Part shown: positions 49,801-60,525 of the stretch, in pieces
Layout: every line of letters begins with the position of its first letter
Numbering within the stretch: the first letter of the stretch is position 1
Source: Axinella damicornis
Lineage: Eukaryota > Porifera > Demospongiae > Axinellida > Axinellidae
NCBI GenBank assembly: GCA_963931865.1
Contig: OZ007505.1
Span: forward strand, 4,348,824-4,412,823
Reading direction: 5' to 3'
Length of the DNA stretch: 64,000 bases
Position numbers and translations under genes: made by a program
The notes under the pieces: generated by a model
What the model saw: the letters and a program-made list of their open reading frames with translations, nothing else
Database searches by the model: none
Told to the model about the DNA's origin: nothing

Positions 49801-52800
49801 GTACGGTCGTGTCACTGCATGATAGCGATCACGACGGTGTAGTCAGAATCTCTGTAGACCTTTCCTGCGTGCTGTGAGGTTTGATTATTTAATTATTTAG
49901 ATTAGTTAGATTAGTTAGATTACGCGGCACAATTTTCCCCTACCAGGAGTGTAACGAGGGGCAACCGCACTCCTGGTAGCCGCGGTTAAACGGTAGCACA
50001 AGCTAAGTGTGACAGTTCGTTCCAATTATCACACATCACATGAGTACCATGATAGCTATATACAGGGAAGATCAGAAATGATTTAGAGTGCTCTCAAGTA
50101 CCATTCATAAAGTAGCCGCGCTGCAACCTGCCGTATCGCGTAGCGCTGTATTGAAATTACGTTCCAATTAACGCACGTGCCACGTGGCAACCACGCTCAG
50201 TCGATCGCGAACAATGGCGACCAAAAGGAAGACAAGACATTATTACAGCACTCACAACTTAGCCAGCACGGTGAGTTTCGGCATGTGAGCGTCAGTGAAC
50301 GATAGCGATCACGGCCGTGTGGTCAGAATCTTTGTGGGGCCTTCGTAAGGCTGTACTGGCAACCAACGTCGAAGACAGGGATCGAGCAATGGCGGCCGAT
50401 GGCACGACAAAAGCGCTTGTATCTCCGCCATCAAGGTGAGTTTCAGCACAATTATTTTGATTTTGTGTCACTGCATCATAGCGATCACGACGGTGTAGTC
50501 AGAATCTTTGTAGGCCATTCCGAAGTAGTCAAACGTTTATTATTTAATTAATTAGATTATTTAGATTACATTACGCGGCACAATTTTTCCCCTACCAGGA
50601 GTGTAACGAGGGGCAACCGCACTCCTGGTAGCCGCGATGCAACCGGTTGCAACTCGCTGGGTGGTCATAGTCTTTGTGGCAATGAAACTTTGAAAGTTGA
50701 AGAGAGCGCTCGAGCAATATGGCAGCTGAAGGGAAGACAAAAGCACTCACAACTCCACTGCCAAGATGAATTTCTGCCACAAAATTGTACGGTTGGGCCA
50801 CTGCACGATAGTGATCATGAAAATTTAGTCAGAACCTTTGTAGGCCCTTCCTGCAGGCTGGGAGGTTTTTTATTTGTTTATATTTGCATTATTAGCGAGG
50901 GGCAACCGCACTCCTGGTAGCGCCGTTACAACTCTCGCAGTAGCGCAAGCTAATTATTGCAATTCGTTCCAATTAACGCACATGCCACGTGGCAACCACG
51001 CTCAGTCGAACGCTAGCAATGGCGACCAAAGGAAATTATAACAGCACTTACAACCTTGCCAGCACGGTGAGTTTCGGTATGTAACCGTCAGTGAACAACA
51101 GCGATTACGGCTGTGTGGTCAGAATCTTTGTGGGCCCTTCGTATGACTGTACTGGCAACCAACGTCGAAGAGAACGATCGAGCAATGGCGGCCGACGGCT
51201 CGACAAAAGCGCTTGTATCTCCATCACCAAGGTGAGTTTCGCCACAATTATTGTGTGGTTGTGTCACTGCATGATAGCGATCACGATGGTGTAGTCAGAA
51301 TCTCTGTAGACCTTTCCTGCGTGCTGTGAGGTTTGATTATTTAATTATTTAGATTATTTAGATTATTTAGATTATTTAGATTATTTACGCGGCACAATTT
51401 TTCCCCTACCAGGAGTGTAACGAGGGGCAACCGCACTCCTGGTAGCCGTTGCAACTCCGCGGTTGCCTCGCAGTAGCGCAAGCTAATTATTGCAATTCGT
51501 TCCAATTAACGCACATGCCACGTGGCAACCACGCTCAGTCGAACGCTGGCAATGGCGACCAAATTTAGCAAAGGGAAGACACGAAATTATAACAGCACTT
51601 ACAACCTTGCCAGCACGGTGAGTTTCGGTATGTAACCGTCAGTGAACAACAGCGATTACGGCTGTGTGGTCAGAATCTTTGTGGGCCCTTCGTATGACTG
51701 TACTGGCAACCAACGTCGAAGAGAACGATCGAGCAATGGCGGCCGACGGCACGTCAAAAGCGCTTGTATCTCCATCACCAAGGTGAGTTTCGCCACAATT
51801 ATTGTGTGGTTGTGTCACTGCATGATAGCGATCACGATGGTGTAGTCAGAATCTCTGTAGACCTTTCCTGCGTGCTGTGAGGTTTGATTATTTATTTAGA
51901 TTATTTACGCGGCACAATTTTCTCTATACCAGGAGTGTAACGAGGGGCAACCGCACTCCTGGTAGCAGCCGCTGCAACCGGTTGCAACTCGCTGGTAGCG
52001 CAAGCTAGGTATTGCAACTCACAACTGCCAGCACGGTGAGTTATGGCGTCAGTGAACGACAGCGATCACGGCCATGTGGTCTGAATCTTCGTGTGCTTTT
52101 CCTAAAAACGCCCCAGGCTCATACCTCCACCACCAAGGTGAGTTTCAACACCAACTTTTTACATTCAGGTCAGTGCATGATAGTGATCACGGCGGTGTAG
52201 TCAGAATTTCTGTAGGCCAAGCCTAGGTACTCAAACATTATTTAATATGTTTATTTCTGCTTTGTTGACGAGGGGCAACCGCACTCCTGGTAGCCGCGGG
52301 TAAACGGTAGCACAAGCTAAGTGTGACAGTTCGTTCCAATTGTCACACATGACGTGAGTACCATGATAGCTATATATAGGGAAGATGAGATAGAGTGCTC
52401 TCAAGCGCATTGCAACCCCGCGGTTACGACTCGCCGTAGCGCAAGCTATCGCAATTCGTTCCAATTAACGCACATGCCACGTGGCAACCGCACTCAAGTC
52501 GATCGCGAGCAATGGCGACCAAAAGGAAGACAAGACATTATTACAGCACTCACAACTTAGCCAGCACGGTGAGTTTTGGCATGCAAGCGTCAGTGAACGA
52601 CAGCGATCGCCGCCGTGTGGTCAGAATCTTCGTGTACCTTCCTAAGAACGGTACTGCCACCGGAAGTCGAAGGGAGCGCTCGAGCAATGGCAGCCACGGC
52701 GAGACAAAAGCGCTCATATCTCCACCACCAAGGTGAGTTTCAACACCAACTTTTTACATTCAGGTCAGGGCATGATAGCGATCACGGCGGTGTAGTCACA

Positions 52801-54731
52801 ATTTCTGTAGGCCAAGCCTAAGTACTCAAACATTATATTAATTAATTAATTATATTATTTACGCGGCACAATTTTTCCCCTACCAGGAGTGTTACGAGGG
52901 GCAACCGCACTCCTGGTAGCAGCCGATGCAACCGGTTGCAACTCGCTGGTAGCGCAAGCTAGGTATTGCAACTCACAACTGCCAGCACGGTGAGTTATGG
53001 CGTCAGTGAACGACAGCGATTACTGAATCTTCGTGTGCCTTTCCTAAAAACGCCCCAGGCTCATATCTCCACCACCAAGGTGAGTTTCAACACCAACTTT
53101 TTACATTCAGGTCAGTGCATGATAGTGATCACGGCGGTGTAGTCAGAATTTCTGTAGGCCAGCCTAAGTACTCAAACATTATTTAATATGTTTATTTCTG
53201 CTTTGTTGACGAGGGGCAACCGCACTCCTGGTAGCCGTTGCAACGCCGCGGTTGCCTCGCCGTAGCGAAGCTAATTATTGCAATTCGTTCCAATTAACGC
53301 ACATGCCACGTGGCTCAGTCGATCGCGAGCAATGGCGACCAAAAGGAAGACAAGACAGCGCTCACAACTTAGCCAGCACGGTGAGTTTTGGCATGTAAGC
53401 GTCAGTGAACGACAGCGATCACGGCCGTGTGGTCAGAATCTTCGTGTGCCTTTCCTAAGAACGGTACTCGGAGTCGGAGAGAGCGCTCGAGCAATGGCGG
53501 CCACGGCGAGACAAAAGCGCTTGTATCTCCAGCACCATGGTGAGTTTCAGCACCAAAATTGTTCGGTGAGGACAGTGCATGATAGCGATCACGACGGTGT
53601 AGTCAGAATCTTTGCAGGCCATTCGCAAGTAGTCAAACATTAATTATTTAGTTTAGATTAGATTACATTACGCGGCACAATTTTTCCCCTACCAGGAGTG
53701 TAACGAGGGGCAACCGCACTCCTGGTAGCCGTTGCAATGCCGGCTGCAACTCGCCGTAGCGCAAGCTAGTATCGCAGTAAGTTCCAATTAACGCACATGC
53801 CACGTGGCAACCACGCTCAGTTGATCGCTAGCAATGGCGACCAAAGGGAAGACACGACGTTATTACAGCACTTACAACTTTGCCAGCACGGTGAGTTTTG
53901 GCATGTAAGCGTCAGTGAACGACAACGATTACAGCTGTGTGGTCAGATTCTTTGTGGGGCCTTCGTAAGACTACTGGCAAAGAGAGCGATCGAGCAATGG
54001 CGGCCGACGGCACAACAAAAGCGCTTGTATCTCCACCACCAAGGTGAGTTTCAGCACAATTATTATACGTTTGTCTAACTGCATGATAGCCATCACGACG
54101 GTGTAGTCAGAATCTCTGTAGACCTTTTCTGCGAGCTATGAGGTTTGATTATTTACATTAATTAGATTAATTATTTACGCGGCACAATTTTTCCCCTACC
54201 AGGAGTGTAACGAGGGGCAACCGCACTCCTGGTAGCCGTTGCAACTCCGCGGTTGCCTCACCGTACTAATTATTGCAATTCACTCCAATTAATGCACATG
54301 CCACGTGGCAACCACGCTGTTGAACGCTAGCAATGGCGACCAAAGGCAAGACACGAAATTATAACGGCACTTACAACCTTGCCAGCGCGGTGAATTTTGG
54401 TATGTAACCATTAGTGAACAACAGCGATTACGGCTGTGTGGTCGGAATCTTGTGGGACCTTCGTATGACTGTACTGACAACCAACGTCGAAGAGAACGAT
54501 CGAGCAATGGCGACCGACGGAACGACAAAAAGCGCTTGTATCTTCATCACCAAGGTGAGTTTCACCACAATCATTGTGTTTGTGTCACTGCATGATAGCG
54601 ATCAAGATTATGTCGTTAGAATCTCTGTAGACCTTTCCTGCATGCTGTGAGGTTTGATTATTAAATTATTTATGTGGATTTATTAATTAATTAATTACGC
54701 GGCACAATTTTTCCCCTACCAGGAGTGTAAT
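46801..54731 (+). repeat. Tandem array 1 of a TIR-bounded repeat with promoter-like/first-exon-like modules (17 units)
   Basis: Unit heads carrying GGGGCAACCGCACTCCTGG start at about 46801, 47270, 47547, 47827, 48353, 48930, 49439, 49956, 50608, 50897, 51422, 51942, 52270, 52896, 53211, 53705 and 54212. Long units (about 470-580 bp) end ACGCGGCACAATTTTTCCCC then TACCAGGAGTGTAA, so the ends carry CACTCCTGGTAG and CTACCAGGAGTG as short inverted repeats. Short units (about 280 bp) lack this tail. Long units contain CCAAT, CACGTG, then two half-units, each with CAATGGCGRCC, about 45-55 bases, and GTGAGTTT, followed by a shared GCGATCACGRCGGTGTAGTC-like block. Predicted peptides (MATKRKTRQHSQLSQH; MAATARQKRLYLHHQ) are short, and indels of 7 bp between units change the frame, so coding is doubtful. 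No long open frame exists. Confidence 0.85.
48575..48868. mobile_element. hAT-like MITE, 294 bp, inside an array unit
   Basis: Termini CAATGTTGTTTTAGTT and AACTAAAACAACATTG are inverted repeats. The exact 8-bp target duplication CTTTGTAG lies at 48567-48574 and 48869-48876. The interior repeats TTTTAGTTTTAATTA. The sequence around it restores a normal array unit when the insert is ignored. Confidence 0.92.
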
Positions 54732-55636
54732 AAAGATCAACCATTTTGTACTTTCTATGATGGAAACTCTACCCTTTGGTCATGTGACAGAACTTGCTCC
54801 CTGTTGTTAGTAACACAGTGTACTTGTGACTCAACCAGCAATTTAAGATCTTGTACTTCCTGACCAGTGGGTAAATACAGCCCTCTTGTTGTTATACTAT
54901 GAGCAAAAGTATGGGGGAGGATGCCACTGGCTTGCTTGGCTCGACTACGAGGTCGGTAGTGCATAGCTGTTGACTTGTAACGCACACCACTACTAAGTAC
55001 TCGCTGAGCGAGTGAAGTTACTTGTAAATAGTACGCATGATTGTATAGTGTTGTACACCTTGAGGAAGACCTACCCAGGTGGAAAACGTAGTGCGATTAA
55101 AATGATTGCATCTCAGTCACGAACTTTGGCAGATTCTGACTACTCTCTCGATCGTGCTCTCCTATGTCCTCAGGCGGCAAGGCGCTCCTGAATTGAGCTA
55201 GAACAGCGACCTGCAACTGAACAATGGGATGTTTTTGTGTGGCTATCGTCGCACCAACTGGGTGGAGTCAGTATGCTACCAGACTCTTCCGTTTGTTTTG
55301 AATAAAGGATGTCCGGTAAGTCTGTTGCTGGTGGCAGTGCAATTGTGGTTGTATTGCCCCTCATCTCGCGGATCGAGGACCAGTGTAGCAAAATAGATAG
55401 CGTCACACCCTCGACCATGTGACTACGAAGACGTCATTTGCACCCTCCCCCTTATGAATACACAATTTGGTTGTAGATAATTAAGCACGTGTGCAAACAG
55501 TGGAAACCAGGCCCTTTTCTCCTCGCCGTCTCGGGCCTGGGAACGAGGCTAAGGTGTACAACACTATACAATCATGCCTACTATTTACAAGTAGCTTCAC
55601 TCACTGAGCTGCTTCCTCCTGATTTGCCTTGCCCCC

Positions 55637-55637
<1 letters not shown>

Positions 55638-55674
<37 letters not shown>
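55638..55674. repeat. Poly-C tract, 37 bases
   Basis: Uninterrupted C run. Confidence 0.95.
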
Positions 55675-56349
55675 ATTGTGTCCCCTTCAACTCCGATTGC
55701 GTGTGTTCCAGCTGGTGGCATAATTGCCATGTTGCCACAATGGTTTACTATTATTTAGATCAAGCACTTCGTAGTTTGTTAAACAGGGAAAAATCGATCC
55801 TCCGAGGGTCTAAACTCTCTCTTTTCCCTCTCGTACAGGTATCACTCCTACATCATCCATAGAGCACCGATGGGTACCTGCTAGCCATACGCAAAAGTGA
55901 CCTGTTCCTCAGACTTTCGTATGAAACGACACCCAACTAGGCGCCATCTGGTTGCCCGAATGTGTTGATGGGGGTGTCATCTGAGGTAAGTAGGTGGTGT
56001 ATATGCAAAAACTTCTTCCCCCTTCTCTCTCTCTCTCTCTCTCCCCCCCCCCCCCCCCCCCCCCCCCTTGGTATTGGAGTATAATAATTTAGAACATACT
56101 ATGAAGAATAGTATGGGGGAGGAGGCCAGTAATAGTATGGGGGAGGATGTCTTGCTGGGCTCGACTACTTGGTCACTAGTGCATTGCAAGTAGGTGTAGT
56201 CTGTATCTGCCGAAGTTCGTGACTGAGAGGCAATGGTTTTCATCGCACTATGTTTTCCACCTGGGTAGGTCTTCCTCAAGGTGAACAACACAATGCAATC
56301 ATGCATACTTCTTCCTCCTCGTTCGCGTTGCTACCTGATGGCCTCTCTT

Positions 56350-56500
56350 ACAGCTGCTGCTCCCTGATTGCGTCTGCTTCAGCTGCTGCTCCCCGATTGC
56401 GTCCACTTCAGCTGCTGCTCCCCGATTGCGTCTGCTTTAGCTGCTGCTCCCCGATTGCGTCCGCTTCAGCTGCTGCTCCCCAACTTCGTCTGTTTCAGCT
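56350..56500. repeat. Minisatellite-containing interspersed repeat (copy 4)
   Basis: Five to six units of about 29 bp, CAGCTGCTGCTCCCCGATTG plus CGTCCGCTT, followed by the AGAGTTCGAGGTTC tail shared with 32100-32115. Confidence 0.85.
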
Positions 56501-56644
56501 GCCCAGCCGAGGTCTGGAAGGTTCCTACCCCAGCACGAGCATCTGCAGAGTTCGAGGTTCTGATTAGTACGAAGCTCACGTGTCACTATAGCCTAGTCCA
56601 ACCCTAGAACATCCCACATTGGTTACCCTCCCACATTGGTTACC

Positions 56645-56675
<31 letters not shown>

Positions 56676-58151
56676 CAACACATGGTTAAAATGTTGATAG
56701 TCATGCAGTGTATGAATTACATTGTGTCACAAGAATGCGTGGTCAGGAGTCTGACATCATAATTGGGTTCAGCAGCATACAAATCAGTTCAGTGTGCTGT
56801 TCATGTAGGCACGAAAGATGGAGCATCGATGTTCTTTGAGCCTGTGTGGATGTCTCATTGTACGCATTGGGACTGCTTTTTAACTAAAATTATGCCTAGA
56901 ACAATAATATTGCTCAGCCCTAGATGAAGTCCTCCATGACGTGTGCTAATTGTCCAGCAGAAGGAGTGCACTGGGCTTTTGAGCCTTGAGTCTAGTAAGT
57001 TGAGATCTCCACCCAGGGAAAACGCTAGAGCCATTAGTTGCGGAAAGGAGAGTTGAAGCACATCTTTGCTAGAGCACTGCGCTTGTAGGAAATGTTAGGA
57101 GGAAACTCGTCAGTTAGGAGGAATCTCGTCAGCTCCTGGTGTAGCAGGAGCACACGTCCAATTCTTCAGTTGGAAGTCATTAACTGTTTACCAACCATAG
57201 ACATTGGGGGTCGGTCTTTTAATTTTAGAGTATGTAGCATGGAATGGTTGTGGTTGCCATGTAATCGCATGCTACATGTATGGTTGGTTATCACAGAACA
57301 TTTACTCTTTGTCTCCTCAGATACTGAGTGTGACTTTTCACTGTGGGACTGCCACCAGTGCCCCTGCAAGCCCGGCTATAGCTAGTGCTTGACCGTGGGT
57401 TGGTCCATGTATAATTATAGCACTCTCCTCCTGAATATGTGCCGTCCAGGAGAAGACTAGAGTAACCATGTGGGCATGTTCTCTTTGGAACTAGAACTAT
57501 GAAGATCTAGACGATAGAGCTAGAACTAGAAGATAGGTCATCAAACTTAAGACAGGTCATCGGTACTCTCTATATATACTGCAAACTCGGTTTGTTGAGT
57601 GAAGTGAATTTGGAATCTGTGTTTCTGTACTCCCACAATGTATCAACATGACTATAGTTCTGAAGATGTACAATAATTATTTAAGCCATCTCTAGAAAAC
57701 AGCCACTTGTATACTATTATAATGGCCTGATTATATAGGAGAATTAAGAGATGAAGTTTGTCAGACATGTAGGAAGCCTTTGTTTGTACCATAGTGCATG
57801 TGCATTTGAAAGGCCCCGCCACAGTGGACAAATTCCATGTACACTAAGCGGTGCCTTTGAAGCCAGGGGACATCCATGTACCAGGATAGGAGGTTCGTAT
57901 TTGTCCGTTACTTCTTCCGGTAGTATTCGTTGTGAAGTCGGAGTTATACGATTTCTGTGTGACGAAAATTAATAGCCACTTCGAGAACTTAACAGATTTT
58001 GGCACCGACTGTTTCAAGATGTGTTGATGAGAACGACTTATCTTTGGAGATATGTGTATTTCTGATGGTCAAGAAAGAGTCTATAACTATCAAGCCCGTC
58101 TTTGTGTGAGAACGCTGTAAAGTCGGGTCTAGCTTGAAGCGTCCCAGATGG

Positions 58152-59620
58152 TCGCGCCGGGCGAATTTTTTTTTTGGACGTACTTTCGACTTAGTCTCTG
58201 GCAGATCCACCAACTACGCATGCGCAGATTAGTAGGACACACCCCCGTATTCAGCACCATGGTGGGCAAAATATACACAGGACTGTCCTGAGAAGGAACG
58301 CTGAAGAATGAACGCTGAACAACTGCTGGTGAAGTTGTAAACAGAAGCGATGAAGGTGTCATGAGGTAAAGAGATGGTTATTATATGGATTGAGTATGAT
58401 TTCCCGCCATTTCTGTTCCAAAGTATACTGTACTGACATTTTTCAGGGTTCAAATCACTCTGTCGACTTCCTACCTGGTAGTTGAGTCCGGTAGATAAGT
58501 CTGCATTCGCTGATATTCTCAGTGATGCTGCATATTACATATTGTGCTCAGTATACAATTATGTAGTTCAAGTATAGTCTCGGTCACCACATCGCGCACA
58601 GCGAACCACAGTGCTTCCATATATGTGCTGTCATTGCGACAGGACCTAAAAATAAAATTCATTCATTCATTCATTTTATGGTGTTTTTTCCCAGGCGTTA
58701 AGTACACTACCCGCAAGCAGATTACTAACGTATAGAGAAGTGCTGTGGTTTGCACCTGTTTAGTGTGAGAACAAGTCGTATGTCGTCGACCAAACTCCTC
58801 TGCCGTGAGCGAGAGTCTGGTACCAGACTATAAGCTAAGTAAGTCGCTGGAAGTCTGTACTGTATTTGGGATGCATTATTTGAAAGTGCAGAGCAGCCTT
58901 CTCACCGCTTCTCCCATGGAGAACTTGAATCGTAGAATAAACGAAATTACAGTGTATGTGATCTTGTCACACTGCCACTCCCTCTAGTCGGTGCTAAAGC
59001 ATCCCACCTATAGCTAATAGTTGGAGGGGGGTGATGACGAATCCACATGCACAGTTGTGCATGCCTCACAACCTACGTGGGACACCCCTTTCAGAACGTT
59101 ATACTCCATTCTAGCTGATTCATTTTCTCATGAATTCGTCTTTACACAGATGGCTTGTTGACTGGCACTAATCTACTAGCTACCTGGAGTACGATGTAAA
59201 GCAGCAAGCAGCGTTTTGGCCAGTGTGGGTGGCTGAAGAAATTGAAGATGCATACAGGACTGTTTGCAAACACTAATATGATTTTGATTGAGCCCATCAT
59301 GTGTACATGAGCATGCATGGTAGTAGCTGTATACGGATGCAGTACAAAAAACTGAATAGACAAACGAATGGCTAAGGTAGTTGAGGGGTTCCAAGTTTAG
59401 TTTGGGGTCCAGGCCAAGTTCATGGGGACTCCGCAAACACCAGCTCCTTCTGTCTCTGCTACCAAACACTGATCCGTTCCAAGCTCCTTGTGCTGCACGT
59501 TCAAATTGCAAATTTGTGGGTGTGGTTAGGGTTGGGTTACGGTTTAGCGCATGCGTAGTTGATGGATCTGCCGGAGACTAAGTCGAAAGTACGTCCAAAA
59601 AAAAAATTCGCTCGCGCCGG
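58152..59620. mobile_element. Putative non-autonomous TIR element, about 1.47 kb
   Basis: Inverted arms of about 73 bp: 58152-58225 and 59547-59620. They share GCGAATTTTTTTTTTGGACG, TACTTTCGACTTAGTCTC and AACTACGCATGCGC or their complements. Between them no transposase is recognised; a (ATTC)n tail-like repeat at about 58652-58677 suggests a nested retroposon. No target duplication determined. Confidence 0.7.
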
Positions 59621-60457
59621 CCTGTAGTGCAAGGTTATGATGATCGGACCTGCGCCAGATGAAAGCCCCCATCTCTGGACTTTCGGAAAATAGCCACATC
59701 CTGGGGTGACAACCCCATCAGATTTGGAGCTATGAGCCCCCGAAGTCAACCATGTTGATGAATTTGGTTTGCGTGGTCATGCCGCCATGCATATCTCGAG
59801 AACGCTACATGCTATGGACACGAGACTTGGACCACTGGATTCAACAAAGATGGAGGTTTATAAAGATGTATGGAAGTATTGTGACAACCCTAGCTATTAG
59901 TCCCTTGAACCCGTGGGTGTGAGGGTCTGGCACCGAGACTACAACCCCATCAGCTTTGGAGCTATGAGCCCCTGAAATCAACCATATTTCATGAGTTTGG
60001 CTTGTGTGGGTGAATTCGTGTGGCATTATCATCTCAAGAACCCCTCATGCTATGGACATGAGACTTGCACCATTGGATACAACAAAGATTGAAGTTTGTT
60101 CAGCTTTGGAGCTATGCACGGCTGCACTCAGCACTTTCATGGATGCCCTTTGTTTGCCCTGGAACATGACGTATGTCTCCTGAAGACTTCAAACTATCAA
60201 CATGGCAGTCTAACGTTATGACATTGCCCCATGGACCGTGGAATTTTATTTTGTGCTTGTGAAAGTGATCATTGTTTGGTTTTATCCATGCAGCCTATAC
60301 ACTGGTACTCACCACTGTTGGTAGTTACCTATGCATTTGAATGTGATAGTGTGTTCAATAACTTTTTTGGGGCTATCACATCTAGTCGCTCAGTGGTGGA
60401 TGGTCAAAATCAGATGCTTTGCTGGCTTTGATAATTAACTCTTTACCAACCATAAGC
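59621..60457. other. Direct repeat of about 170 bp in two copies, otherwise nothing
   Basis: About 59708-59850 and 59940-60095 share ACAACCCCATCAG, TTTGGAGCTATGAGCCCC, ATCAACCAT and CATGCTATGGACA. A third TTTGGAGCTATG follows at about 60102. No gene recognised. Confidence 0.65.
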
Positions 60458-60525
60458 AACAGCTTAAGGAAGCAAAATCCTGTATTGAAGTATAACGCCT
60501 AGTATTAAATCCCCATATAAATTCC
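60458..60525 (+). repeat. Direct repeat flanking array 2, left copy
   Basis: CAGCTTAAGGAAGCAAAA ... AACGCCTAGTATTAAATCCC, ATATAAATTC. It matches 63213-63288 with about 80 percent identity, so array 2 sits between two copies of a dispersed repeat segment. Confidence 0.75.

Larger units (their letters stand above)
54732..58151. other. Region between arrays: inverted repeats, minisatellite, poly-C, no gene
   Basis: An inverted pair (about 55030-55140 and 56190-56290, sharing AGGAAGACCTACCCAGGTGG and its complement) flanks 1 kb. AGTATGGGGGAGGA repeats occur near 54910, 56110 and 56135. A poly-C of 37 lies at 55638-55674 and another at 56043-56067. The GCTGCTGCTCCCCGATTGCG minisatellite is at about 56350-56500. 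Several open frames of 60-100 codons have no recognisable motif. Confidence 0.5.

Noticed and set aside
46842..54078. Many 60-120 codon frames starting MATKRKTR or MAATARQK in the arrays
   Set aside because: They read through GTGAGT donor-like sites, differ in frame between units because of 7-bp indels, and share no domain. I describe them as repeat modules instead.
57092..57385. 97-codon frame ending in a Cys-rich stretch
   Set aside because: No recognisable motif, composition like its surroundings, and no homologous copy in the window.
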